DNA of 64,000 nt from PALSA-505 sp036267135 (GCA_036267135.1 DATAWQ010000029.1:1-64000), one strand, 5' to 3'. Shown: positions 26,780-35,615, numbered from the stretch's first letter. Translations and numbers: made by a program. Notes: generated by a model from the letters alone, not told the origin.

Positions 26780-27514
26780 TCAGTCGGTGAACGTCGGGTC
26801 GGCGCCGTGCAGCCGCGGGGCCCGGCCTTTGGGCTCTTCCCAGTCCTCCGACCGGCCGAACGCGGTCAGGTCGAGCAGGGTGTAGGCGTTGCCTACGTAC
26901 TCGGTGCCCCGGGCATAGGACGAGTACGTGTGGAAGATCTCGTCGCCGTCGCGCAGGAAGGTGCTGAACCCCGGCAGCTCGGTGGACGGTTCGTCGGCCA
27001 CCACCTCGGGCTCGGGCCTGAAGTTGTACTGCAGCTGTGGCCGGGACGCGTCCAGCGTGGCCTGGTAGTCGTAGTTGAAGTCGCTGCCGTACGAGGAGTA
27101 CCACGGTGCGGTCCAGCCCCGGCTGGTCCGGTAGGCCTCCAGCTTGGCCAGCGGCGCGCGCGAGACCAGCGCGAAGGCGGTGTCGCGGGAACGGACGTGG
27201 GTGAGCACGGCCTCCGACAGTTCGTCGATGGAGGCGGTGCAGCCCGGGCAGGCCGCGTCCCACTCCGGCCCGTACATGACGTGCTGGACGATGAGCTGGC
27301 TGCTGTCACCGAACAGGTCGGCCAGCGTGGCCGGCCCCTTCGGCCCTTCGAACGCGTAGTCCTTCTCGACCCTGACCATCGGCAGCCGGCGCCGCTCGGC
27401 GTTCAGCGCGTCGTGCCGCTTGGTTATCTCCTTCTCCTCGGCTAGCAGCCGCAGCCTGGCCTCGGTCCACTGCTCGCGGGACACGACCTCAGGAAGATTC
27501 AATGCAACCTCCAA
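26780..27514 (-). CDS. DUF899 thioredoxin-fold protein
   Basis: A 244-aa protein with the DUF899 pattern: PEVVSREQWTEARLRLL at the N-terminus, RVEKDYAFEGPKG, YGPEWDAACPGC with a CPGC pair (Cys 89 and Cys 92), and WYSSYGSDFNYDY. These predicted thioredoxin-like proteins are common in actinomycetes next to ECF sigma factors. Here the sigma gene begins upstream, 55 bp away on the same strand, so sigma and DUF899 are probably one operon. No reaction has been firmly shown to my knowledge. Confidence 0.88.
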   Translation of the reverse strand: MEVALNLPEVVSREQWTEARLRLLAEEKEITKRHDALNAERRRLPMVRVEKDYAFEGPKGPATLADLFGDSSQLIVQHVMYGPEWDAACPGCTASIDELSEAVLTHVRSRDTAFALVSRAPLAKLEAYRTSRGWTAPWYSSYGSDFNYDYQATLDASRPQLQYNFRPEPEVVADEPSTELPGFSTFLRDGDEIFHTYSSYARGTEYVGNAYTLLDLTAFGRSEDWEEPKGRAPRLHGADPTFTD

Positions 27515-27568
27515 GAACGGGTGGCTCCGAACGCCCCCTATGCGATTGGACTGATCGGGGCCCCAGAA

Positions 27569-28564
27569 CTAATCGGTCAGGGTGGCGGGGAAGCCGAAGA
27601 ACGTGAACAGCTCCGGCACCACATAGGCGTGCAGCCCGGTGATCAGGCCACCCTCGGTCTCCACCACCTGGATCGCCCACGGGTAATGGCGGCCGGCCGG
27701 GTCGCGGCGGTACTGGGCGAACGCGGCGCAGCCGTTCGCCGTGGTGGGCAGCACGCGCGAGCCGCGGCACTCCGAGCCGGGGCCGAGCATCCACAGCCGG
27801 ATCTGGTCCGAGCCGCGCAGCCACAGTGGGAGCGGCGGCATCGAGTTCACCGCGTCGCTGCGCAGCAGCGCGGTCAGCCGGGACACATCGTAAGCCTCGA
27901 AGGCAGCGACGTACTCGTCGAGCAGAGCCTGGTCGGCCCCGGCCCCGTCGGCCGGCGCATCGTCGGCGGCCCCGGTCGACGGCACCGCACCCCTGGCCCG
28001 CTGCAGGGCGCTGTTCGCCGAGGCCACCGTGGTGCCGAGCAGTTCCGCGCTCTCGGCCGCGGAGAACTGCAGGACGTCGCGCAGGATCAGCACCGCACGC
28101 TGGCGCGGGGTGAGCCGCTGCAGCGCGGCCACGAAGGCCAGCCGCACGGTCTCCCGCGAGACCACCTGCTCGGCCGGGTCCGCCTCGTCGTCGGCGAGCC
28201 TGGCGTCGGGGAACGGCAGCACCCAGGTCCGCTCGGGCAGCGGCGCCGGGATCTGAGCCCCCGCCGCCGGCGTGGGCGGCTGCAGATCCATCGGGACGGT
28301 GCGACGGCTGCGTTTGCGGAGCATGTCGATGCATACGTTGGTGGCAATCCGGTGCAGCCAGGTGCGCAGCGACGACCGGCCCTCGAAGCGGGCGAACTCC
28401 CGCCAGGCCCGGACCATCGTGTCCTGCACCGCGTCCTCGGCGTCGAACGGCGAGCCGAGCATCCGGTAGCAGTACCCCGTCAGCTCGCGGGTCAGCCGCT
28501 CGTACTCAGCCCGTTCCAGCCCGCCGAAGATGATGTCAGGCTCGATCTGCCGGTCAATCGTCAT
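27569..28564 (-). CDS. ECF sigma factor with SnoaL-like C-terminal domain (TIGR02960/SigG-like)
   Basis: About 331 aa from the ATG at 28564 (an upstream ATG at 28594 would add ten residues). Region 2 is LTRELTGYCYRMLGSPFDAE with DAVQDTMVRAWREF, and region 4 is RLTPRQRAVLILRDVLQFSA with a helix-turn-helix. Between and after lies a C-terminal SnoaL-like domain (DEYVAAFEAYDVSRL, PWAIQVVETEGGLITGL), which in related sigma factors acts as a built-in regulator in place of a separate anti-sigma. It is followed by the DUF899 gene. Confidence 0.88.
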   Translation of the reverse strand: MTIDRQIEPDIIFGGLERAEYERLTRELTGYCYRMLGSPFDAEDAVQDTMVRAWREFARFEGRSSLRTWLHRIATNVCIDMLRKRSRRTVPMDLQPPTPAAGAQIPAPLPERTWVLPFPDARLADDEADPAEQVVSRETVRLAFVAALQRLTPRQRAVLILRDVLQFSAAESAELLGTTVASANSALQRARGAVPSTGAADDAPADGAGADQALLDEYVAAFEAYDVSRLTALLRSDAVNSMPPLPLWLRGSDQIRLWMLGPGSECRGSRVLPTTANGCAAFAQYRRDPAGRHYPWAIQVVETEGGLITGLHAYVVPELFTFFGFPATLTD

Positions 28565-28626
28565 GCCCCCGAGCGTATGCCCGGGTACCGACAAGCGTGC
28601 GGGCCGCTACCCCGACGGCATAAATG

Positions 28627-28673
28627 CGCCGCGGGCCTGGCAGGGCGGGGGATTGGGTGCCAGGCCCGCGGCG
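28627..28673. terminator. Strong inverted repeat, probable terminator
   Basis: CGCCGCGGGCCTGGCA (28627-28642) and TGCCAGGCCCGCGGCG (28658-28673) form a perfect 16-bp stem with a 15-nt loop. It stands in the gap between the start of the sigma gene and the fragment at 28781, about 300 nt past the end of the leftward MFS gene. It could end the MFS or cluster transcript, or be part of the sigma 5' leader. No T run is present. Confidence 0.6.
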
Positions 28674-28780
28674 AGTTCTTCAACCGCTGCCACGACTACC
28701 CCGGCGCGTGCGGATTAATCACCCGATCCACCGAGATTTCATGGTGGGTCGGCTCGCCCGAGGACGTTACACTCGCCCCG

Positions 28781-29007
28781 GTGGGCACGGTCGATGAGGA
28801 TTCGCCCTTCCGGCGGGTGGTGCGGAAGATCGCCCCTAAGCCCGGCGGGCGCGGCGAAAGCTGGTGGTGCGCCAGTACGGTGACGCCGCGGCGCTGCGGC
28901 CGGCCGGCCGGATGTCGTCGTGGGGGCTCGACGCGGCGACGCTCGGCCGGCTGCGCGACGGGCACCGGGCCTTCGTCCGTCAGGCGCTGGACGCGCTGCC
29001 GAGCTGA
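28781..29007 (+). pseudogene. Frameshifted small gene fragment
   Basis: From a GTG at 28781 one frame reads DEDSPFRRVVRKIAPKPGG; from about 28859 a different frame reads KLVVRQYGDAAALRPAGRMS, then SSWGLDAATLGRLRDGHRAF, and ends in a natural-looking stop at 29005-29007. Each half looks like coding sequence and neither continues well in its own frame, so a frameshift is likely. Its end overlaps the convergent MFS gene by 28 nt. The family is not recognised. Confidence 0.4.
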
Positions 29008-30284
29008 TCGGTGGCGGCGCGTCTGCGCCGCTGCCAGGTCAGCGCCAGGGCCAGCGCGACCGCCGCGCCGGCCACGCCGCTGACCGCGATGACCCGGGCG
29101 GGGCCGATGGTTTCCGCGGCCAGGCCGGCCAGCGCGAACCACACGCCCTGCCCCACGTTGATGCCGCCGTTGGCCACGCCGAACGCCTGGCCGCGGCGAT
29201 GGGCGGGCACCGCGGCGACGAAGGCAGCGTTTGTGGCGAGCTGGTAGGCAGACAGCACCCCGGCGGCCGCGATGATGACCAGAGCCAGGCCCAGCGGGGG
29301 GCCAGTGGCACACAGGGCGAGCACCGCACAGCAGCTCACCGCCAGCGGTCCCATCCAGGCCAGCCGGGCCGGCGGATCCACCAGCCGGCCGAACAAGATC
29401 GTCCCGATCAGCGAGCCGCACGGCCCGGCCCCCAGGATCAGCCCGGCCACCGCCGCCCCGCCGTGAAAATGGGCCGCGTACGGCACCGCCATCGCCTCCG
29501 GCACCGCGTAGAACGGCACCAGCCAGCCCAGCAGCACGAGCGCCCGCAGTGTCGGGTCGCCGAACACCAGCCGCAGGCCCGACCCACGCGACCTGCCCAG
29601 CCTGCGGCGGCCATGCCCGAGACCGCCACCGGGCTGATCCTTGCCGCCGGGACGGCGACCGGCCGTAGGGTGTCTTTCCGGCCCAATAGGTAGAGCCCGG
29701 GCCCGCACGCCGGCCCGGAGCAGCAGTGCCGAGGCGATGAACGTGGCCGCGTCGATACCCATCGCCGGACGCGCGCCGATCAGGCCGACCACGGCCCCGC
29801 CCGCGGCGAACCCGATCAGCCGCCCGCTCCGGTTGGTGGTCTGCATGGCCGCGGTGCCCAGCACGTACCGGTCGCCGGTAAGGATGTCGGGCAGCATGGC
29901 GGACCTGGCCGCCCGGTAAGGCGAACCAAACAGGGTCACTGCGAACAGCAGCACGATCAGCGCCCAGAGCGGCACCGCGGGCACCGCCATCACCGCGACC
30001 AGCACCATGGAGGCCAGATCGCAGCCGATCATCACAGTGCGGCGGGGAATGCGGTCGGCCAGCCCGGCCAAGGCGGGCCCGCCGATCAGCCACGGCAGGA
30101 ACCCGACCGTGTAGGCGGCGGCCGTGGCCAGCGGCGAGTGCGTGCGCGAGTACACCAGTACGGTGAGGGCCACCAAGGCGAGCTGATCCCCGGCGATCGA
30201 CAGTAAATAGGCCAGCCACAGCGAGCGGAACTCACCGATCGCGAACACGTCACGGAAGGTGGCCCGTCGTGCGGCCTCCGTCAC
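28980..30284 (-). CDS. MFS transporter, possibly part of the cluster
   Basis: A 434-aa MFS protein with about 12 helices. The N-terminal region RDVFAIGEFRSLWLAYLLS and the loop GLADRIPRRTVMIGCD are typical of the MFS_3/enterobactin-exporter-like group. A long basic, Gly-rich cytosolic loop lies in the middle (RHPTAGRRPGGKD). It reads in the same direction as the E1 beta gene, starting 60 bp after the stop of that gene, so it could be the last gene of the large leftward operon. Export of the cluster product is inference. Confidence 0.85.
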   Translation of the reverse strand: MTEAARRATFRDVFAIGEFRSLWLAYLLSIAGDQLALVALTVLVYSRTHSPLATAAAYTVGFLPWLIGGPALAGLADRIPRRTVMIGCDLASMVLVAVMAVPAVPLWALIVLLFAVTLFGSPYRAARSAMLPDILTGDRYVLGTAAMQTTNRSGRLIGFAAGGAVVGLIGARPAMGIDAATFIASALLLRAGVRARALPIGPERHPTAGRRPGGKDQPGGGLGHGRRRLGRSRGSGLRLVFGDPTLRALVLLGWLVPFYAVPEAMAVPYAAHFHGGAAVAGLILGAGPCGSLIGTILFGRLVDPPARLAWMGPLAVSCCAVLALCATGPPLGLALVIIAAAGVLSAYQLATNAAFVAAVPAHRRGQAFGVANGGINVGQGVWFALAGLAAETIGPARVIAVSGVAGAAVALALALTWQRRRRAATDQLGSASSA

Positions 30285-30344
30285 GAGGAGTAGCCCTCCG
30301 TCTAGCGTTCTGTCGCTATTTAGCCCAAACTGCGTGATCGTAGG

Positions 30345-31310
30345 TTACTTCATCACGGTCTTGATCGCGGTGACGAGTTGCTCACGACTCGGCTGCACGG
30401 CGCGGTCAAGCTCCAGCGCGAACGGCAGCACCGCCCCGTCCGGCCTGGTCACCCGCTTGGGCGGCGCGACCAGCGTCATTTCCTCGGTCACCGTGGCGAT
30501 GATCTCCGCGCCGATCCCGCAGGACCGGTTCGAGTCGTCGATCGTCACCAGCCGGCCGGTCTTGGCGATCGAGGCGGCCAGCCCGTCCCAGTCGAACGGG
30601 TACACCGTGCGGGGGTCGAACACCTCCACCGAGATCTCGCCGTCCAGCTCGTCGGCGACGGCCAGCGCCTCGTGCACCAGGTGGCCCACGGCCACCACGG
30701 TGACGTCGGTCCCGGCCCGGTGGATCCGGGCCCGGCCGAGCGGCACCGGCTCCAGCGCGCGGGAGTCCACGTCGTCGCGCACGGCCATCGCCCCGGCGGG
30801 CGCGAACAGCACCACGGGGTCGGCGTCCCTGATCGCCGACACCAGCAGGCCGTAGGCGTCGGTGGGCGTGGCCGGGACCGCCGTCTTCACGCCGACGTGC
30901 GTGAACAGGCTGTACGGGTGGTCGGAGTGCTGCCCCGCCCAGCCCGCCCGGGATCCGGAGCCGGGCACCACGTAGGTCACCGGCACGCACACCTGGCCGC
31001 CGGTCATCAGAGACATCTTGTGCGCCTGGTTGGCGATCTGCTCGAAGGTCAGGAACAGCAGCGACGGGATTTGGAACTCGATCACCGGCCGCATCCCGCA
31101 CAGCGCCGCGCCGATGGCCATGCTGGTGAACGCCTGCTCCGACAGCGGGGTGTCCACCACCCGGTCGGACCCGAACTTGTTCAGCAGGCCGAGCGTGACC
31201 TGGGCGATCCCAGCCCCGATGTCCTCGCCGAACACGCACACGGCGGGGTCGCGCTCCATCTCGTCGCGCAGCGCCTTGTTCAGCGCCTTGGGGTAGGAGA
31301 GCTTGGTCAT
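30345..31310 (-). CDS. 2-oxoacid dehydrogenase E1 beta subunit (transketolase-like)
   Basis: A 321-aa E1 beta protein: YPKALNKALRDEMERDPAVC, VFGEDIGAG, RVVDTPLSEQAFTSMAIGAA, and the C-terminal half with YPFDWDGLAASIAKTGRLVT. With the E1 alpha subunit it would form the heterotetramer that decarboxylates a 2-oxoacid on thiamine diphosphate. Its ATG overlaps the E1 alpha stop. No E2 or E3 gene is in the window, so the acyl group must pass to a housekeeping E2, to CoA by another route, or to one of the two carrier proteins of the cluster. PglB/PglC of phenylglycine biosynthesis are also an E1-type pair. Confidence 0.9.
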   Translation of the reverse strand: MTKLSYPKALNKALRDEMERDPAVCVFGEDIGAGIAQVTLGLLNKFGSDRVVDTPLSEQAFTSMAIGAALCGMRPVIEFQIPSLLFLTFEQIANQAHKMSLMTGGQVCVPVTYVVPGSGSRAGWAGQHSDHPYSLFTHVGVKTAVPATPTDAYGLLVSAIRDADPVVLFAPAGAMAVRDDVDSRALEPVPLGRARIHRAGTDVTVVAVGHLVHEALAVADELDGEISVEVFDPRTVYPFDWDGLAASIAKTGRLVTIDDSNRSCGIGAEIIATVTEEMTLVAPPKRVTRPDGAVLPFALELDRAVQPSREQLVTAIKTVMK

Positions 31311-32278
31311 CAGGCCACCCCCGCCCGTGCCGCCATCCCGCTGGCGTACAGATAGTCGAGCGCGCCCGCCGGATCCGGCCGCGGGCTGGTCAGGGCGAAC
31401 CGCTCGGCCTCGGCCAGCAGTTCCTCGATCTCGGCGTCCGCCTGGGCCCGTTCGGCCGGCGTGATGCGGCCGCCCTGGATGGTGAGCGGGTCACGCTGGC
31501 GCCAATGCTCGATCTCTTCCTGGGTCCGGTAGTTCAGCCTGATCCCGTACTCCATCGTGTGGTGCGGCCCGAACCGGTAGGTCAGGCACTCGATCAGGCC
31601 GGGGCCGTCGCCGCGGCGGGCCCGGCTGGCCGCCTCGGCCGTCGCGTCGCGCACCACCTCGACGTCCATCCCGTCCACGGTCACCGCGGGAATGCCGAAT
31701 GCTTCGGCGCGCCCGGTGGCGCTGCCCGCGATCCCGGTCCGCACCGGCATCGTCGTGGCGTAGCCGTTGTTTTCGCACACGAAAAGCACGGGGAGTTGCC
31801 AGAGCGCCGCCAGGTTCAGCGCCTCGAGCAGCACCCCCTGGTTCAGCCCGCCGTCGCCGAAGAACGTGGCCACAACCTGGCCGGTGCCGTGCCGCTGCCC
31901 CGCCCAGGCCGCACCCACAGCGATCGGCGCCGCGGCGCCGACGATCGCGTTCGCGCCCAGGATTCCCTGGCCGATGTCCGCGGCGTGCATGGAGCCGCCG
32001 CGGCCCCGGTTCAGCCCGGTCTCCCGGCCGGTCAGTTCGGCCAGCATCCGGGCCGGGTCCGAGCCCTTGGCCAGCACGTGCCCGTGCCCGCGGTGGGTGC
32101 TGGTGATCAGGTCCTGCTCGGCCAAGGCCGCGCAGACACCGACCGCGACGGCTTCCTCGCCGATGTAGGGGTGCGTGCCGCCCACGATGTCCCCGGACTT
32201 GACCAGCCGCAGCGCCAGCTCCTCGAAGTCGCGGATCAGCCGCATCCGCCGGTACAGCCCGGCGGCGCTCAGGGCCAT
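31310..32278 (-). CDS. 2-oxoacid dehydrogenase E1 alpha subunit, thiamine-diphosphate dependent
   Basis: A 322-aa E1 alpha protein. The thiamine-diphosphate motif runs from GDGG (141-144) to the NN at 170-171, and HRGHGHVLA and GRGGSMHAAD are the usual upstream markers. The phosphorylation-loop region YRFGPHHTMEYG differs from pyruvate and branched-chain types by carrying extra aromatic residues. The gene overlaps the PhyH gene by 10 nt upstream and the E1 beta gene by 1 nt downstream. In this setting 4-hydroxyphenylpyruvate or 4-hydroxybenzoylformate are candidate substrates (inference). Confidence 0.9.
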   Translation of the reverse strand: MALSAAGLYRRMRLIRDFEELALRLVKSGDIVGGTHPYIGEEAVAVGVCAALAEQDLITSTHRGHGHVLAKGSDPARMLAELTGRETGLNRGRGGSMHAADIGQGILGANAIVGAAAPIAVGAAWAGQRHGTGQVVATFFGDGGLNQGVLLEALNLAALWQLPVLFVCENNGYATTMPVRTGIAGSATGRAEAFGIPAVTVDGMDVEVVRDATAEAASRARRGDGPGLIECLTYRFGPHHTMEYGIRLNYRTQEEIEHWRQRDPLTIQGGRITPAERAQADAEIEELLAEAERFALTSPRPDPAGALDYLYASGMAARAGVA

Positions 32279-33201
32279 AGCACCGGGCAGAACTCGGAGT
32301 CGGCGTAGTCAGGGGTGCCGTGTTCGGTCGTGCCCACCACCGTGTCGTGGTTGTACTGGAGCAGACTGCCGTCCGGTTTGCGGAACGGCCGCCAATGGTT
32401 CGGCCCATCCTGCAGGTGGAAGGAGATCGCCCGGCGCGGTCGGCCGCTCCGGTTGTGGCTGCTGCCGTGGTAGGTACGGCAGTGGTGGAAGCTCATGTGC
32501 CCCTTGGGGATCACCATCGGGATCGGGGTCACCTGCGACCCGTTGAGCTCCGCGGTCTTGGCCAGGATGGCATCCAGCTCGGACCGGTCGCGCTGGGCGA
32601 AGTGTCTGGTCGAGTCGTCCCCGTCGATCTCCTGCCAGCGGTGGCTGCCGTCGATCATGGTGATCGTGCCCATTTCCTCGCCGCAGTCGTGGAAGGGAAT
32701 GAACGCTGTCAGCATCCGGTCCGACGTGCAGGTCTGCCAGTAGTGCCGGTCCATGTGCCAGGGCACCAGGTTGGTCGCCTCGGCCACGCTCGGCGGCTTG
32801 TAGATGAGCGTGGACTGGAACACACGGATCTCGCTGGCCCCGGCCAGCGCGGCCGCCACCGCGCCGATCACCGGCTTGCTCAGGATCTGCGCGATCTCCT
32901 CGCTCTCGTAGCAGATGTAGTCGTTGTGCCGCTGCACCGGCCCGTTCGAGGGTTCCCAGTAGGACAGGTTGGGCGGGCGCACCGGCAGTGTGCGGTCGCG
33001 GCGCCCGGCGTAGAACCGCTCGCTGGCGGCGGTGAGCGCGTCAGCCTCCGCGTCGGTCAGCAGCTTCTTGGTCAGGTACCAGCCGTGCTCGGCGTACCAC
33101 TGGATATCGGCCTGCGAGGGGAGCAAACTGGCGTCCTCACCCGTCAGCCCTGATCTGTTGGGTCCAGATCCATTGGATACTGACGTGTCCGCGATGCTCA
33201 T
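32269..33201 (-). CDS. PhyH-type Fe(II)/2-oxoglutarate dioxygenase
   Basis: A 310-aa phytanoyl-CoA dioxygenase-like enzyme. The iron triad appears as His 149 and Asp 151 in PWHMDRHYW and His 245 in RTYHGSSHN, with an Arg (RSGRPRRAIS) for 2-oxoglutarate. It likely hydroxylates an acyl-thioester or a carrier-bound chain. It lies between HmaS and the E1 pair in the operon, 45 bp after the HmaS gene. Hydroxylation alpha to a thioester would parallel an arylacetyl-CoA to mandeloyl-CoA step (inference), but late tailoring is equally possible. Confidence 0.87.
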   Translation of the reverse strand: MSIADTSVSNGSGPNRSGLTGEDASLLPSQADIQWYAEHGWYLTKKLLTDAEADALTAASERFYAGRRDRTLPVRPPNLSYWEPSNGPVQRHNDYICYESEEIAQILSKPVIGAVAAALAGASEIRVFQSTLIYKPPSVAEATNLVPWHMDRHYWQTCTSDRMLTAFIPFHDCGEEMGTITMIDGSHRWQEIDGDDSTRHFAQRDRSELDAILAKTAELNGSQVTPIPMVIPKGHMSFHHCRTYHGSSHNRSGRPRRAISFHLQDGPNHWRPFRKPDGSLLQYNHDTVVGTTEHGTPDYADSEFCPVLWP

Positions 33202-33246
33202 CGCTTGTCGTCCTCTCGTGCTGCGGTCGGTGCTGATGCGGTTTGG

Positions 33247-34323
33247 TCAGCCGTCGGTGGCCAGAACCCCCCGCATGTCCTCGAGCGCCTCGTAGAGCGC
33301 CTTGATGTTCTTGGTGCCGAAGGTGAGCGCGCCCTGCCGCTCCATCAGCTCGAAGAAGAACGTGCGCCGCCCGTGCGTGGACTTGGCGAAGATCTGGAAC
33401 ATCTGGCCCCAGCGGTCGCGGTCGGCCAGCACGTTGAGCTCCTGCAGCCTGGCCACGGGGATGGCTACCGAGCCCAGCCGCTGCTCCAGTACCTCGTAGT
33501 AGCCGGCCGGCGCGGTGAGAAACTCGACACCGCGGCGGGACAGGCTGCTGACCGCGGTGGCGATGTCCGGCGTGCGGAACGCGACGTGCTGCACGCCCGG
33601 GCCCTGATGTGACTCGATGAACTCGTCGATCTGCCCGGGCTCACGGCTGCGGTCCGGCTCCAGCAGGGTGAATGTCACCTCGCCCGCCGAGTCCTGCACG
33701 ACCTTGGAGATCATGGCCTGGCCGCCGACCTCGATCCGCTCATCGAATATCTCCGTGAGCCCCAGTGTCTGCTGGAACTTCTGAATGGCGGGCGCGAGCT
33801 GGCCGGCGGGCAGGCAGACGGCCAGGTGGTCCACGGCCTCCAGCAGGCCAGGCCGGGTGGCCGGGCCGGGGCTGACCATCTCGATCTCGTCCGGCGCGAA
33901 CTCGTCGCCGGATCCGCTGCGCTCGACGAACCTGTGCACGACGTCCCCGAACCCGGTGACGGAAGCGGTCCCCACCCGGGTCCCGTTCCGGCTGGTGAAC
34001 GAGGGCCCGGCCAGCGGCTCGGCGCCGCCGGCCACCGCGTCGGCAAACGCGGCCCCGAGGTCGTCGGTGCCGAACCCGATCGCGGCCACCCCGTCGCCGT
34101 GCCTGGCCACGTACCTGGCGGCCGGGTGGTCCGGGGCCAATCCGGACCTCAGCAGGAACTGGATCCGGCCGTGCCGCAGCAGCAGCGATCGTTCCTGCGC
34201 CCGGCCGGTCTCCGGGCCGCCACGGCCGTGGATCTGGAAGTCGTAGGCGTCGAGCAGCGGCGCGGCGAACGCGTTCACGTCGGCGACGCAGAATTCGACG
34301 TGGTCAATTCCGTGGATCTTCAC
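33247..34323 (-). CDS. hmaS: 4-hydroxymandelate synthase (HmaS-like), HPPD family
   Basis: A 358-aa two-domain VOC dioxygenase. Iron ligands are His 166 (VDHLAVCL), His 246 (GVQHVAFRT) and Glu 325 (FFFELMERQG). HPPD and HmaS share the fold and the substrate 4-hydroxyphenylpyruvate. What points to HmaS is the strand at 217-224, FTLLEPD, where HPPDs carry a P-x-NEP motif, together with PGQIDEFIESHQGPGVQH, IFAKSTH and FGTKNIKALYEA, all close to glycopeptide-cluster HmaS as I remember it. Product: (S)-4-hydroxymandelate. It overlaps the downstream end of the KS gene by 4 nt, so it is translated with the KS operon. HpgT-like and HmO-like genes further right support this assignment over tyrosine catabolism. 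Confidence 0.82.
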   Translation of the reverse strand: MKIHGIDHVEFCVADVNAFAAPLLDAYDFQIHGRGGPETGRAQERSLLLRHGRIQFLLRSGLAPDHPAARYVARHGDGVAAIGFGTDDLGAAFADAVAGGAEPLAGPSFTSRNGTRVGTASVTGFGDVVHRFVERSGSGDEFAPDEIEMVSPGPATRPGLLEAVDHLAVCLPAGQLAPAIQKFQQTLGLTEIFDERIEVGGQAMISKVVQDSAGEVTFTLLEPDRSREPGQIDEFIESHQGPGVQHVAFRTPDIATAVSSLSRRGVEFLTAPAGYYEVLEQRLGSVAIPVARLQELNVLADRDRWGQMFQIFAKSTHGRRTFFFELMERQGALTFGTKNIKALYEALEDMRGVLATDG

Positions 34324-35615
34324 TGTCCACCTCTGAGGCTTGTTGCGGGTTGGGTGCCGGCCGGGCTGCTCGCCGGGCCGAAGAGCAAACTGATGTTGTG
34401 CCCCCCGAAGGCGAATGAGTTGGACAGCGCCACCGGCACCCGGCCGGCCCTCGGCTCACCGAGCACGTGGTTGAGATCGCACTCGGGGTCGGGGTCGTCG
34501 AGGTTATGGGTGGGTGGCAGCAGCCCCCGGCTGACCGCGAGGACGCTGGCCGCCGCCTCGACCGCGCCAGATGCCCCCAGCATGTGCCCCGTCACCGACT
34601 TGATCGAGCTGACCGCGGGCTGGTCCTGGTCGCCGAACACCGACCTGATCGCCCTGCTCTCCGCGACGTCGCCGAGCGGCGTGCTGGTCCCGTGCGCGTT
34701 GATGTAGGCCACGTCGCCCGGGGCGAGCCCGGCGCGGTCCAGCGCCTGCCGCATGCAGTCCGCCGCACCCTCGCCGTCGGGCCTGGGCGTGGTGGGGTGG
34801 TGAGCGTCGGTCGTCGCGCCCCAGCCGAGCACCTCGGCGTGCACCCGGGCGCCGCGGGCCCGCGCGTGATCGGCCCGCTCGAGCACGAACACGCCGGCCC
34901 CCTCGCCCAGCACGAAGCCGTTGCGCCGCTTGTCAAACGGGCGGCTGGCCTCGACCGGGTTCTCCCAGCCGCTGGCCAGGGCGCGGGCGTTGCCGAACGC
35001 AGCCACGATCGTCGGGTGCAGCGGCGACTCGGTGCCGCCGCAGATCACCACGTCCGCGTCGCCGCCGGTGATAAGGCGGAATCCCTCGGCGATCGACTGC
35101 GCCCCGGCCGCGCACGCGGTGACGATCGCCGAGCTGAAGCCCCTGGCCCCGTACTTGATCGCGATACGGGCCGTGGCCATGTTGGACAGCATCCCGGGCA
35201 ACAGGAAGGAGCTGACCCCGGCCCGGCCGCGCTCGAACCTGGCGTGTGAGTATTGCTCGAACGTTTCGAGCCCACCGCCGCCGCTGGACACCACCACGGC
35301 CACCCGGCGCGGGTCGGCGTTCTGGCCGACCGCCAGCCCGGCGTCGGCGACCGCGCGGTCGGCCGCGGCCACGCCCAGCACCAGGAACCGGTCCACCGCC
35401 CTGGTCTCCCTGGGTGGCAGCACGCTGGCGGGGTCGATCGGGGGCGCGAGGCCGACCACGTCGGTCGTGCCCGCCGCCGGATGGCCCTCCGGCGGCCTGC
35501 GCAGCCCGGACCGGCCGGCGCACAGCGCGCCGAAGAACTCGTCGAGGTCGCAGCCGACCGGCGTCACCAGGCCGATGCCGGTGATCGCGGCCGTGCGTGG
35601 CGGGTCGGGGCTCAT
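34320..35615 (-). CDS. Free-standing beta-ketoacyl synthase (FabF/KS-alpha-like), catalytically complete
   Basis: A 431-aa thiolase-fold KS. The active-site triad is intact: Cys 168 in VTACAAGAQ, His 308 in INAHGTSTPLGD and His 344 in KSVTGHMLGASG. It would condense a carrier-bound acyl chain with malonyl-ACP. The 4-nt overlaps on both sides (ligase gene upstream, hmaS downstream) show tight coupling. The region around AVDRFLVLGVAAADRAV is typical of FabF-like KSs of type II systems. The primary housekeeping role of FabF seems unlikely inside this cluster. Confidence 0.9.
   Translation of the reverse strand: MSPDPPRTAAITGIGLVTPVGCDLDEFFGALCAGRSGLRRPPEGHPAAGTTDVVGLAPPIDPASVLPPRETRAVDRFLVLGVAAADRAVADAGLAVGQNADPRRVAVVVSSGGGGLETFEQYSHARFERGRAGVSSFLLPGMLSNMATARIAIKYGARGFSSAIVTACAAGAQSIAEGFRLITGGDADVVICGGTESPLHPTIVAAFGNARALASGWENPVEASRPFDKRRNGFVLGEGAGVFVLERADHARARGARVHAEVLGWGATTDAHHPTTPRPDGEGAADCMRQALDRAGLAPGDVAYINAHGTSTPLGDVAESRAIRSVFGDQDQPAVSSIKSVTGHMLGASGAVEAAASVLAVSRGLLPPTHNLDDPDPECDLNHVLGEPRAGRVPVALSNSFAFGGHNISLLFGPASSPAGTQPATSLRGGQ

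Noticed and set aside
33247..34323. Annotation as homogentisate-forming HPPD of tyrosine breakdown
   Set aside because: It lacks the P-x-NEP motif, lies in a KS operon and has no catabolic partners nearby.
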